20,191 nucleotides of DNA from Lachnospiraceae bacterium (lineage in GTDB: Bacteria > Bacillota > Clostridia > Lachnospirales > Lachnospiraceae). This document shows, piece after piece, positions 7,726 to 15,574 of the stretch. Within the stretch, counting starts at the first letter, position 1; each line of letters begins with the position of its first letter. Position numbers and translations under genes: made by a program. The notes beneath the pieces are model-generated. The model saw only the letters and a list, made by a program, of their open reading frames with translations. It was not told the origin of the DNA and did not search any database. The DNA lies in the NCBI GenBank assembly GCA_016293925.1, contig JAEDCX010000044.1, positions 1-20,191 on the forward strand, written 5' to 3'.

Positions 7726-7763
7726 TACTAAATAATAATAGTACTTGTCTTTTCAAATGTCAA
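7726..7763 (-). promoter_or_regulatory. Promoter and BlaI-type operator 3 (661-aa lipoprotein)
   Basis: On the minus strand a consensus -35 TTGACA (7758-7763), 17 nt, and -10 TATTAT (7735-7740). The plus strand at 7726-7743 reads TACTAAATAATAATAGTA, covering the -10 box. This is the promoter closest to the sigma-70 consensus of the three. A leader of about 85 nt precedes the start codon at 7641. Confidence 0.87.
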
Positions 7764-7810
7764 CCGTAAGCTCTTTTTGGCATGCAAATGCGAAATTTCG
7801 TGGTTTCCCA

Positions 7811-7839
7811 TTTACTTTTCCGTCAAAATGATTTAGTAT
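7811..7839 (+). promoter_or_regulatory. Probable pfp promoter
   Basis: TTTACT (7811-7816), 17 nt, then TAGTAT (7834-7839), placed about 47 nt before the pfp start. A 10-bp perfect palindrome CGAAATTTCG (7791-7800) lies just upstream of the -35 box and could be a regulator site. The rest of 7642-7886 holds operator 3 and leader sequence. Confidence 0.5.
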
Positions 7840-7886
7840 TTTATGTGATTGCAATAAACTATTAATTATAAAAAGGAGTAAGTAAA

Positions 7887-9545
7887 ATGAATCTTTCACC
7901 ACTTCAAAAAGCAAGATACGAATATGCTCCTAAGCTTCCCGGAATGCTTAGAAACGGTATCGCTGAGATTAGCGTTAAGGAGGGTGCAGCAACACAGAGC
8001 GTTGCTGATCAGGAGAAAATCGCCGCACTGTTCCCGAACACATACGGCAAGCCGGAGGTAATCTTTGAGAAGGGTCAGAACACATCTGTCGCCAAGAAAC
8101 AGGTCGTTGGTGTTATTCTTTCCGGTGGACAGGCTCCCGGTGGACATAACGTTATCAGTGGTCTTTATGATGCCCTGAAGGCAACGAACAAAGACAATGT
8201 ACTTTTAGGCTTCAAGGGCGGTCCGGACGGACTTCTCAAGAATGACTACGTAGAATTTGATGACGCATTCATCGATGCCTACAGAAATACCGGTGGTTTT
8301 GATATTATCGGCTCCGGCAGAACCAAACTGGAGACCAAAGAGCAGTTCGCTATTGTCGCTGAGAATGCGAAGAAAAACGGTCTTACCGCTGTGGTTATCA
8401 TCGGCGGTGACGACTCCAATACCAATGCCGCTACTCTTGCAGAGTATATGGCAGCAAACAACACCGGAATTCAGGTGATCGGATGTCCGAAGACAATCGA
8501 CGGTGACTTGAAGAATGAAGATATCGAGGCTTCTTTCGGTTTCGATACCGCTACTAAGACATATTCCGAGCTGATCGGTAACATTGAGAGAGATGCGAAC
8601 TCTGCGAAGAAGTATTGGCATTTCATCAAGGTGATGGGACGTAGTGCTTCCCATGTGGCACTGGAATGTGCGCTTCAGACACAGCCGAACATCTGTCTGA
8701 TCGGTGAGGAAGTTGCAGCCAAGAAGATGTCTCTTGCCCAGATTACGAACTACATCGCTGATTCTGTTGAGAAAAGAGGCAACAACGGCAACAACTTCGG
8801 TGTTGCGATTATTCCGGAGGGTATCGTAGAGTTCGTACCGGAATTCTCCAAACTGATCGCTGAGATCAATGAGCTTCTGGCAGGCAAGAAAACAGATGAG
8901 TTCAATGCACTTCCTTCCTGGGATGCGAAATACAACTTCATCAAGGCCGGTCTTACCGCAGAATCCTTTGCTGTATTCGATATCCTTCCTCAGGGCATCC
9001 AGCAGCAGCTCTTCTTAGAGAGAGATCCGCACGGTAACGTTCAGGTTTCCCTGATCGAGTCCGAGAAGCTCTTCTCCGAGATGGTGAAGGAAGAACTGGC
9101 AAAGAGAAAAGCAGCCGGAACCTTCAAGGGCAAATTCGGTGCACAGCATCACTTCTTCGGATACGAAGGCAGATGTGCATTCCCCTCTAACTTCGACGCT
9201 GACTACTGCTACTCTCTTGGATACAATGCATTCATGCTGATCCAGTACGGTTACACAGGCTATCTGTCCAAGGTTTCTAACATTGCAAAGCCTGCTGAGG
9301 AATGGGTTGCAGGCGGTATGCCGATCACCAAGATGATGAACATGGAGCGTAGAAACGGAGAAGACAAGCCGGTTATCAAGAAAGCACTTGTAGAGCTTGA
9401 CGGCAAGCCATTCAAATACTTCGAAGCACACAGAGATGAGTGGGCTGTTGAGACAGCATTCACATTCCCCGGTGCTATCCAGTATTACGGACCGAGCGAA
9501 GTATGTGATCTGACTACCAGAACACTGGCGCTTGAGAAGGGCTGA
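7887..9545 (+). CDS. pfp: Diphosphate-fructose-6-phosphate 1-phosphotransferase (PPi-PFK)
   Basis: A 552-aa cytoplasmic enzyme that reversibly phosphorylates fructose 6-phosphate with pyrophosphate (EC 2.7.1.90), replacing or supplementing ATP-dependent phosphofructokinase in glycolysis and gluconeogenesis. Motifs are GVILSGGQAPGGHN (75-88), GGDDSN (173-178), PKTIDGDL (201-208) and MGRSASH (250-256). The second Asp of GGDD and the Lys of PKTID are the residues that mark PPi use. Length fits the long, plant-beta-like class of about 550 residues. AGGAG lies 8 nt before the ATG. It is the only plus-strand gene here, is monocistronic and ends in a strong hairpin terminator. Codons look highly biased and regular, consistent with high expression. 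Confidence 0.97.
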   Translation: MNLSPLQKARYEYAPKLPGMLRNGIAEISVKEGAATQSVADQEKIAALFPNTYGKPEVIFEKGQNTSVAKKQVVGVILSGGQAPGGHNVISGLYDALKATNKDNVLLGFKGGPDGLLKNDYVEFDDAFIDAYRNTGGFDIIGSGRTKLETKEQFAIVAENAKKNGLTAVVIIGGDDSNTNAATLAEYMAANNTGIQVIGCPKTIDGDLKNEDIEASFGFDTATKTYSELIGNIERDANSAKKYWHFIKVMGRSASHVALECALQTQPNICLIGEEVAAKKMSLAQITNYIADSVEKRGNNGNNFGVAIIPEGIVEFVPEFSKLIAEINELLAGKKTDEFNALPSWDAKYNFIKAGLTAESFAVFDILPQGIQQQLFLERDPHGNVQVSLIESEKLFSEMVKEELAKRKAAGTFKGKFGAQHHFFGYEGRCAFPSNFDADYCYSLGYNAFMLIQYGYTGYLSKVSNIAKPAEEWVAGGMPITKMMNMERRNGEDKPVIKKALVELDGKPFKYFEAHRDEWAVETAFTFPGAIQYYGPSEVCDLTTRTLALEKG

Positions 9546-9589
9546 TTCTCCCTTGTTTCCATTCAGTGACATAGGAATTCAATGACAAG

Positions 9590-9623
9590 CCTCCGGAAAG
9601 GACTACTCTTTTCCGGAGGTTTT
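9590..9623 (+). terminator. Intrinsic terminator of pfp
   Basis: A perfect 10-bp stem, CCTCCGGAAA (9590-9599) with TTTCCGGAGG (9610-9619), 10-nt loop, followed by TTTTC. It lies 45 nt after the pfp stop codon. Confidence 0.9.
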
Positions 9624-9681
9624 CTTCTGTTTCTCCGTTCTGCAGCAGGTTCGGTATACGCTCCCGCCAAAAAGGCAAGAT

Positions 9682-9706
9682 AAAAGGGAGTCGCTTAACG
9701 ACTCCC
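9682..9706 (-). terminator. Intrinsic terminator of the GH43 gene
   Basis: A perfect 8-bp stem, GGGAGTCG (9686-9693) with CGACTCCC (9699-9706), 5-nt loop. On the minus strand it is followed by TTTTA and a further T-rich stretch. It lies 18 nt after the GH43 stop and, with the pfp terminator, separates the two convergent genes. Confidence 0.88.
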
Positions 9707-9723
9707 CTGTACGGATCGAATCT

Positions 9724-10695
9724 CTATTTGTACGGATCAACGGTATGAATCGTACCATCCTCATCGATCTGAAGCTCCAGATATTTCACAGTTCTTCTGT
9801 GGTTGATACCACCTGACAGCTCACAGTCATGATAGAACAGATACCACTTACCGTGATACTCTACAATGGAATGATGCGTTGTCCATCCGATGACCGGCTC
9901 CAGAATGCGTCCTTTATAGGTGAAGGGTCCTTCCGGCTTGTCACCCTCTGCATATACAATATAATGGGTGGTACCTGTGGAATAAGACAGATAATACTTG
10001 CCATTGAACTTATGTACCCACGGTCCCTCAAAATACCTGCGTTCCTCATCGCCTGCCTTGATCGGTTCCCCGTTCTCATCCAGAATCTGAATGAACTGCG
10101 GTTTCGTTGCAAAGCCCTTCATATCCTCCGTCAACTGTGCGAAAACCGGTCCCAGCGCAGGTGCATCTGCCGGAATCTCCTCCGGATTCTCAATATAGGA
10201 GAAGGTCTGCCATTTCTCTAACTGGCCGCCCCAGAGACCGCCGTTGTAGCAGTATGCCTTGCCGTCATCATCCACAAGAACCGCAGGGTCAATACTGAAG
10301 CTGCCCTCGATGTAGTTCGGTTCCGGTTGGAACGGCCCCACCGGACTGTCACTTACCGCAACGCCGAGACGGAAAATTCCATCCTTGTCTCTTGCCGGGA
10401 AATACAGATAATATTTGCCATCCTTGTATGCCGCATCCGGTGCCCACATCTGGTTGCTGACCCACGGAACATCTCTCATGTTCAGTGCTTCGCCGTTGTC
10501 GACACATTCTGCATCCAGATTATCCATGGAGAGAATATGATAATCCTCCATCTGATACTCATCACCGTTATCATTGTCCTCTCCATCATGTGCAAGATCA
10601 TGGGACGGATAGATGTACAGCTTATCATTGAAAACATGTGCGGAAGGATCCGCCGTGAAAATATGTGTCACCAAAGGTACTCTCTGTTTACTCAT
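9724..10695 (-). CDS. Glycoside hydrolase family 43 (beta-xylosidase/arabinofuranosidase type)
   Basis: A 323-aa five-bladed propeller glycosidase of family GH43, which cleaves xylose- or arabinose-containing side chains and oligosaccharides by inversion. The expected acid residues are visible: Asp16 in TADPSAHVF (base), Asp136 in SIDPAVL (pKa modulator) and Glu223 in FEGPWVHKF (acid). There is no signal peptide, no membrane segment and no binding module, so it should act in the cytoplasm on imported oligosaccharides. The ATG has GGAGAG 9 nt upstream. It stands alone, without a visible transporter or sugar regulator, between its own terminator and two inverted repeats that may serve as operators. 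Exact substrate cannot be told from sequence alone. Confidence 0.93.
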   Translation of the reverse strand: MSKQRVPLVTHIFTADPSAHVFNDKLYIYPSHDLAHDGEDNDNGDEYQMEDYHILSMDNLDAECVDNGEALNMRDVPWVSNQMWAPDAAYKDGKYYLYFPARDKDGIFRLGVAVSDSPVGPFQPEPNYIEGSFSIDPAVLVDDDGKAYCYNGGLWGGQLEKWQTFSYIENPEEIPADAPALGPVFAQLTEDMKGFATKPQFIQILDENGEPIKAGDEERRYFEGPWVHKFNGKYYLSYSTGTTHYIVYAEGDKPEGPFTYKGRILEPVIGWTTHHSIVEYHGKWYLFYHDCELSGGINHRRTVKYLELQIDEDGTIHTVDPYK

Positions 10696-10735
10696 GTCGT
10701 GTTACTCTCCTTACTTATTTGTCAACATACTCTAC

Positions 10736-10751
10736 TGTTATTACAATAACA
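10736..10751. promoter_or_regulatory. Perfect palindrome upstream of the GH43 gene (possible operator)
   Basis: TGTTATTACAATAACA: perfect 7-bp arms around a 2-nt centre, 41 nt upstream of the GH43 start codon. The size and position suit a dimeric repressor such as a LacI- or GntR-type protein, but no such gene is present here. Confidence 0.5.
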
Positions 10752-10772
10752 TGCATACCGGAAAATATCTTG

Positions 10773-10793
10773 TTACTTTCTACTTAAAAGTAA
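10773..10793. promoter_or_regulatory. Second inverted repeat upstream of the GH43 gene
   Basis: TTACTTT (10773-10779) and AAAGTAA (10787-10793), perfect 7-bp arms with a 7-nt spacer. It is followed by no T-tract on either strand, so it is more likely a protein site than a terminator. Confidence 0.4.
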
Positions 10794-10854
10794 TCAAATA
10801 TTGCTGTTTTCCCTCTGCAGGGTTCCTGTCTGGCTCCGATATCCATTTCCCCAA

Positions 10855-11553
10855 CTATTGTTTCCATGGCTTCTGTCCGGAGAGCCATCCGTTGTCAAGC
10901 CAATACTGCTTTTCGATTTCGGAAGCACCCATATCTGCCTTCTGCATTCCTCCGAAGAACCAAAACCGAATCCTTACGGTCAGACCGATTCGAACCCGCC
11001 TGCCACGGGACAGACGCTGTCCGAGTTTGCGCATGGCGCGGTCAATCTTCTGCTTCTTCCGTTCCGGAACCATGTCCCAATTCATGGCATTCACTGCGAT
11101 TCCGTATCTTGTGATCTCAGGAATACCCCAATTTTTCAGATTCGTTGCAATCAGTTTGGTTGTCTTCCCGGCTCCCATACCGGCTGTTGTGGATATAACA
11201 ACTGCTCTTTTGCGGAACATCTCCCCGTATGGTTTATGGGAGATCCAGTTCGTAAAGAACAGATCCAGAAAGGCCTTCATCGGTGCGGACGGCATCATAC
11301 AATAGTTCGGAGAGGTGAAGATCAGCAAATCCGCCTCCTGCATATCGCGACTGATGGGCTCTTTGTCCTTCCAATAGGGACAACGCTCCCGTGCCTCCAG
11401 ACAGCGAAAACAGCCCAGGCAGAAATGATTCAGATCTCCGGGCAGGAGGTACTCCCTGACCTCTTTCTCTCCCGCGATGTTCTCGATCAGGATTCTTGCC
11501 ACATTCCAGGTACTTCCATGATGATTCTGACCATGTATCACTACAATTTTCAT
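10855..11553 (-). CDS. Flavodoxin-fold NAD(P)H oxidoreductase, iron-sulfur flavoprotein-like
   Basis: A 232-aa flavodoxin-like protein of the FMN-reductase / iron-sulfur-flavoprotein group. A first beta strand and phosphate-binding loop (KIVVIHG…GSTWNVA, 2-19) and the FMN-contact loop (SPNYCMMPSAPMKAFLD) are present. A compact cysteine motif C45-x2-C48-x2-C51-x6-C58 matches the type that holds a 4Fe-4S cluster in iron-sulfur flavoproteins, so electron transfer in the cytoplasm is likely. The C-terminal aromatic stretch with YWLDNGWL is common in clostridial members. It starts 6 nt after the GNAT-like fragment, with GGAG in the preceding stop region, so it is probably the last gene of the ktr transcript. 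The electron partner is unknown. Confidence 0.85.
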   Translation of the reverse strand: MKIVVIHGQNHHGSTWNVARILIENIAGEKEVREYLLPGDLNHFCLGCFRCLEARERCPYWKDKEPISRDMQEADLLIFTSPNYCMMPSAPMKAFLDLFFTNWISHKPYGEMFRKRAVVISTTAGMGAGKTTKLIATNLKNWGIPEITRYGIAVNAMNWDMVPERKKQKIDRAMRKLGQRLSRGRRVRIGLTVRIRFWFFGGMQKADMGASEIEKQYWLDNGWLSGQKPWKQ

Positions 11554-11559
11554 CTGTGC

Positions 11560-11760
11560 TTACTCCATCTCTTTTGCCATGAAAATCACATGTCCGCAAC
11601 GTCCAAAGCCGTTCTTCTCATAGAATTTCGGGGCGGGGGCATATTGATTGGTGGACAGCGTGATTCCTGCCAGTCCTTTGTCTGTAACATACTGTTCAAC
11701 CGCCTGCAGGAGTTTCGTTCCGATTCTCTGCCCCTGTCGTGCCAGTGTTCTGATTGTCAT
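11560..11760 (-). pseudogene. N-terminally truncated GNAT acetyltransferase
   Basis: A 66-aa frame holding only the C-terminal half of a GNAT-fold N-acetyltransferase: the acetyl-CoA loop region (RQGQRIGTKLLQAVEQYV), the LSTNQYAPAPKFYEKNGF segment and the final strand. The usual first 60-80 residues are absent, and the sequence upstream runs straight into ktrA. A good ribosome site (AAGGGGA, 5 nt before the ATG at 11760) means a short protein may still be made. It sits 43 nt after the ktrA stop and just before the flavoprotein gene. A decayed gene left by a deletion is the simplest reading; a functional mini-protein cannot be excluded. Confidence 0.75.
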
Positions 11761-11803
11761 ATCGTTCCCCTTCTTTCTCATTTTGGCACGATCCACATAC
11801 TGT

Positions 11804-12451
11804 CTATATGTGGAAGCATTTATGGAGATCCTTATTCTGTCCCAGCACCAGCATAGTCTCCCCTGATGTCAGAATCACATCCGGCGACAGGGACAACTCC
11901 AGCTTCCCGTTTCTCTTAATACCGATGATGGTGATTCTATGATTCTTACGAATGTCTATCTCACCAATAGACCGTCCTGCCCATTCCGGAGGAACCGATA
12001 TCTCTAACATGGCATGGTCCTCGTCCAGTTCGATATAGTCCAGAATATGGTCTGCTGTGTACCGGATGGCTGTCCATTTGGCAAGCTGCTTCTCCGGGTA
12101 GAGCACTTCATCCGCACCGTTCCGGAGCAGGAATTTCTCCTGTGCATCCCGGGTAGCCCTCGATACCACCATCTTCGCTCCCAGCTCTTTGAGCAGAGAA
12201 GTTGTCTCCAGAGAATTCTGGAAATCATTCCCGATAGTCACAATACAGACATCAAAATCACGGATTCCGAGAGATTCCAGAAAAGCTCCGTTGGTACTGT
12301 CTCCAATCTGTGCATTGGTCACAAACGGAAGCACTGCCTCCACTCTCTCCTCCACAACATCCACAGCCATGACCTGATGTCCCATCTGATTCAAATGTTT
12401 TGCAATATGACGTCCGAAACGTCCCAATCCAATTAACAGAATTGATTTCAT
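11804..12451 (-). CDS. ktrA: Potassium uptake regulatory subunit, TrkA/KtrA family
   Basis: A 215-aa cytoplasmic RCK protein. It has an N-terminal Rossmann domain with LLIGLGRFGRHIA (5-17) and Asp31, which bind nucleotide, and a C-terminal TrkA-C domain (about 135-215). In KtrAB systems it forms a ring on the KtrB channel and gates K+ uptake in response to ATP/ADP. Its length matches KtrA, not the double-length TrkA. It begins 16 nt after the ktrB stop, with AGGAGA upstream. The pairing with a KtrB-sized TrkH-family protein supports the Ktr name over Trk. Confidence 0.93.
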   Translation of the reverse strand: MKSILLIGLGRFGRHIAKHLNQMGHQVMAVDVVEERVEAVLPFVTNAQIGDSTNGAFLESLGIRDFDVCIVTIGNDFQNSLETTSLLKELGAKMVVSRATRDAQEKFLLRNGADEVLYPEKQLAKWTAIRYTADHILDYIELDEDHAMLEISVPPEWAGRSIGEIDIRKNHRITIIGIKRNGKLELSLSPDVILTSGETMLVLGQNKDLHKCFHI

Positions 12452-12467
12452 ACTATATCAGTCTCCT

Positions 12468-13802
12468 TTATCCAACCGTTATTTTTTCCCTCGGCAGTTT
12501 GGATACGTTCTTCTGTATCCCGGACAATGCCGCAAAAATCAAAGTCAATCCGCCTACACGCCCTAAGAACATCAGCACAATCAGAATCAATCTGGATACC
12601 GTTCCCAGACTTGCCGTCACGCCGAGAGACAGTCCAACCGTCCCCACAGCAGATGCCGTCTCAAACAAACTGGTCAGCATGGGAAGTCCCTCGATGATGC
12701 TGATCGCCAGTCCACCGAAGAAAAACAACACCAGATACATCACCAGAATGGTTGCCGCATTCTTTACCACATCATTATCGATCCGGCGGCCGAAGAAAAC
12801 CGTGTCCTCTTTCCGTCTGAAGGTAGCGATCGCCGCCGCGAACAGAACTGCCACCGTAGTGGTTTTCATTCCACCGGCTGTTGACCCCGGACTCCCGCCG
12901 ATCAGCATCAGGAAAATGGTAATATATTGTCCCGATTCATTCAGTGTAGTGAGATCAACCGTGTTAAACCCTGCCGTTCTGGGCGATACCGCCTGGAACA
13001 GAGAATACCACACTCTCGCTCCCGGTGCCTGTGTGTCAAATTCAAAAAAGTAAAAATAAATCGCGGGCAAAATCAACAGAATTGCCGTGGTGCACAGGAT
13101 CACTTTGCTCTGCATTCTGTATTTGCGGAAATGAAACCTGTTTGTCTTGATATCCTCCCAGGTAAGAAATCCGATACCGCCTACGATAACCAGAAGCATA
13201 ATCGTAATATTCAGGAGCGGTTCCGTGGCATAGTAAGTCAGTGAAGAACCGGGAGAAACTGTACCCATCAGATCAAATCCGGCGTTGCAGAACGCGGATA
13301 TTGAGTGAAACAGTGCCATCCAGAGCCCCTTCATACCGAAATCCCGGCAGAAAACCGGAGCCATTACGGCGGCTCCAATCAATTCGATCAAAAAAGTTAT
13401 CTTGATAACAAATCCGGTCAGCCGGACGATACCTCCCACCTTCGGAGCCGAGATTGCTTCCTGCATGGTGCTTCGCTGCATCAGGGAAATCTTCCTCCCC
13501 GATAACATGAAAAAGGCTGCCGCCACAGTGATTACTCCCATACCGCCGATCTGAATCAGCAGGAGAATGATACCTTGTCCGAACACAGACCAATAGGTTC
13601 CGGTATCCTGTACCACAAGTCCCGTCACACAGACCGCGGAAGTCGAGGTAAACAGGGCGTCCCCAAAGGAAGTCACCTGTCCCGTCCGGCTGGCCACCGG
13701 AAGCATCAGCAGAATCGTCCCGAGGAGAATCACACCGAGAAACCCGAGAATGATAATCTGAAAAGACGTCAATTTTCTTTTGATTCGTATCAGCGTACTC
13801 AT
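12468..13802 (-). CDS. ktrB: Potassium uptake channel subunit, TrkH/KtrB family
   Basis: A 444-aa integral membrane K+ translocating subunit. The four non-identical pore repeats of the family are visible through their filter segments: TSAVCVTGL (54-62), SAFCNAGFDL, SPRTAGFNT and SAVGTVGLSLG, each with the conserved glycine. Length fits KtrB (about 445 aa). AAAGGAG lies about 10 nt before the ATG at 13802, and a strong promoter precedes it. It forms an operon with ktrA, which supplies the regulatory ring. Confidence 0.95.
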   Translation of the reverse strand: MSTLIRIKRKLTSFQIIILGFLGVILLGTILLMLPVASRTGQVTSFGDALFTSTSAVCVTGLVVQDTGTYWSVFGQGIILLLIQIGGMGVITVAAAFFMLSGRKISLMQRSTMQEAISAPKVGGIVRLTGFVIKITFLIELIGAAVMAPVFCRDFGMKGLWMALFHSISAFCNAGFDLMGTVSPGSSLTYYATEPLLNITIMLLVIVGGIGFLTWEDIKTNRFHFRKYRMQSKVILCTTAILLILPAIYFYFFEFDTQAPGARVWYSLFQAVSPRTAGFNTVDLTTLNESGQYITIFLMLIGGSPGSTAGGMKTTTVAVLFAAAIATFRRKEDTVFFGRRIDNDVVKNAATILVMYLVLFFFGGLAISIIEGLPMLTSLFETASAVGTVGLSLGVTASLGTVSRLILIVLMFLGRVGGLTLIFAALSGIQKNVSKLPREKITVG

Positions 13803-13840
13803 TTGCCGATTGCTCCTTTATCTTGCTACAACATGCCCTA

Positions 13841-13869
13841 ATCATACATCGTTATCATGGAAAATGCAA
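13841..13869 (-). promoter_or_regulatory. Promoter of the ktrB-ktrA operon
   Basis: On the minus strand TTGCAT (13864-13869), 17 nt, then TATGAT (13841-13846), about 38 nt before the ktrB start. Between 13870 and 13925 I see only a weak 4-bp hairpin and no clear terminator for the upstream kinase operon. Confidence 0.65.
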
Positions 13870-13925
13870 AGAATATTTCGGATCGTTCTGTTTCCATTCC
13901 GGCTTACGGACACGCTTCACTTCCA

Positions 13926-15107
13926 TCATTCATATGCGTACCGGTATTCGTTCTCCGCGCCGTACTGCGGAACGCCGAGAGGCATATCCTCCGACGAAAC
14001 CGGACGAATCGTAAAATCAAAATTCTCGTTCTCATAGAGAATTGTCATATTGTCATATACATCGTCCTCAAATGCGAGTTCGACATGTTCGCTGTAGATC
14101 AGGGAACTGTTCCTAAGACAGTTTGAATAGAATGCCGGCATCTCCGCATGTCCTGCCGCAGGAATCATGATGTAGACCAGCGTGTTGTTCCGGTCTACCC
14201 TGCCGTGCAGATATTCCGTGATGTCCTCCAGACGGTCTGTTTTCATCGGCTCGTAGGTTTTGTATCTGCATCCGTCTATCAGATCCTCCAGTAGCGCAGA
14301 ATAGTCCATCACATAATAGTAGCCGTCTTCATAGAACCAGGTAAATATTTTCGAATTGTATCCATATGCAATCAGATATCCCCAATCCTCATAATCATTC
14401 TGCAGAAGGTATGTTACCGCATTGGCCAGATCTGCTGGACCGCCGAATTTATTCAGAATCACAGAATCCCCCGGCAAAGACCAGTTCCACAAGGTATCCC
14501 CGGACACCAGAATCGGGGAATAGGATTGATATGTGAAATCACTCTTCTGAAAATAGGCAATCGAATCCTGAATCGTGTTAATCTTCGTTCGCAGCAGTTC
14601 AGGAGAAACCGTATCCCGGTAGCTTATCTCCACTCCCTCAAACTCCTCCGGGCTGATCTCGTAGCAGGCTTCCACCTTTTTCCCGTCATTGAATGTAGTG
14701 ACAGCAAATTCCCGGGAATCCAGCACGTTTCCGTCCGCATCCTGCTTCTGAATCGTCACGACGCCCTCCTGCCAGCCTGAGACAACGCCATTGTGAACCG
14801 TGGCAATTCTCTCATCCGACGTAAACCATTGCACCCCATCCTCCGGAGCTTCGTCAAGAACCCTCGGCATGCCCAGATAGATCACCGGCTTCTCTTCTCC
14901 CACCTGTTTCCGAAAAGATGTCCCGTATGCAGAGTGGGTATTGATGCTTCGCACATCCGCTGTCTCCGTCTGCTCCCAAAGCATCTCCCGGGTATCCTCC
15001 TGCACCTTTGCCGTATCGACCGTTCCTCCTTCTGCTTTCGCGTCAGACTTCCCGCATCCGGTTACGCAAAGACAACATATGAAAATAATCCCTATTCCTT
15101 TTCTCAT
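13926..15107 (-). CDS. Lipoprotein with Big2-like segment and degenerate transglutaminase-like domain
   Basis: A 393-aa lipoprotein with lipobox CVTGC (Cys18). Residues about 74-140 resemble a bacterial Ig-like (Big2) domain: VQWFTSDERIATVHNG followed by VSGWQEGVVTIQ. Residues about 205-275 have the layout of a transglutaminase-like core: a GGPADLANAVTYLL helix, then IFTWFYEDGYYYVMDYS strands. The catalytic Cys position holds Pro224 and the His position Phe255, while Asp268 and the Trp257 landmark remain, so it is probably a non-enzymatic binding fold. It is the third gene of the kinase-XRE operon, starting 18 nt after the XRE stop with GAGGGATGA upstream. The domain reading rests on pattern similarity; its role, perhaps in the envelope process sensed by the kinase, is an inference. 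Confidence 0.75.
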   Translation of the reverse strand: MRKGIGIIFICCLCVTGCGKSDAKAEGGTVDTAKVQEDTREMLWEQTETADVRSINTHSAYGTSFRKQVGEEKPVIYLGMPRVLDEAPEDGVQWFTSDERIATVHNGVVSGWQEGVVTIQKQDADGNVLDSREFAVTTFNDGKKVEACYEISPEEFEGVEISYRDTVSPELLRTKINTIQDSIAYFQKSDFTYQSYSPILVSGDTLWNWSLPGDSVILNKFGGPADLANAVTYLLQNDYEDWGYLIAYGYNSKIFTWFYEDGYYYVMDYSALLEDLIDGCRYKTYEPMKTDRLEDITEYLHGRVDRNNTLVYIMIPAAGHAEMPAFYSNCLRNSSLIYSEHVELAFEDDVYDNMTILYENENFDFTIRPVSSEDMPLGVPQYGAENEYRYAYE

Positions 15108-15125
15108 GATTCATCCCTCATCGAT

Positions 15126-15554
15126 TTATAGTAATGTACTCAGCTTCTGCTCCTCCAGCAGTTCGTCCAGTTCATCCACAGTCAGTTTATTCTTCAAAGC
15201 AAACAGAATATATGCATCCCTTGCATCCCGCGGGTACAGTACGGATAACCCGGCACAACGAAGCGCCGTCTGGGTTTCCGCAATCGTCATGGGAAATGCC
15301 AGACAGATTGCCAGCAGGATATCTCTGGAAGGCGTTTTCGTATCATCCCGAAATAACTCATAGCCGTAATTGCTTCCTGCCTGTCCGGCACGCCGGAACA
15401 ATTCTGATTTTTTCACACCATACTTCTGCTGCATGGCCCGCAGGTGATCCGACAGCGACAGTCTGCATATCTCCTCCCCGTTATCTGCCAGATATTCTTT
15501 TATCTGCTCACAATTCTCTATCTCGTTCAGCAATTCTTCGGTTCTTTTTCTCAT
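15126..15554 (-). CDS. XRE-like helix-turn-helix regulator, kinase-linked
   Basis: A 142-aa soluble protein. An N-terminal amphipathic stretch with SDHLRAMQQKYGVKKSELFRRAG leads into an XRE/Cro-like helix-turn-helix (about 42-100), ending with PSRDILLAICLAFPMTIAET and a conserved LYPRDARDAYILFAL segment. It is a paralogue of the protein at 18842-19267; both keep the YGY-x-[LI]-F, P-x-RD-x-LL and RDA landmarks. It starts 20 nt downstream of the kinase stop with GGAAGGA as ribosome site, so it is co-transcribed with the kinase and may be its phosphorylation target. DNA binding is inferred from the fold pattern only. Confidence 0.75.
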   Translation of the reverse strand: MRKRTEELLNEIENCEQIKEYLADNGEEICRLSLSDHLRAMQQKYGVKKSELFRRAGQAGSNYGYELFRDDTKTPSRDILLAICLAFPMTIAETQTALRCAGLSVLYPRDARDAYILFALKNKLTVDELDELLEEQKLSTLL

Positions 15555-15574
15555 CAGAATCCTTCCTTCGTTCC

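Noticed and set aside
7726..7743. Operator 3 as a control site for pfp
   Set aside because: It lies about 70 nt upstream of the likely pfp -35 box and exactly on the -10 box of the divergent lipoprotein promoter. Control of pfp by it is not supported.
10801..11856. Long open frame on the plus strand (351 codons)
   Set aside because: It lies opposite the flavoprotein gene and GNAT remnant, whose family motifs are clear on the minus strand. It has no ribosome site and its product has no recognisable pattern.
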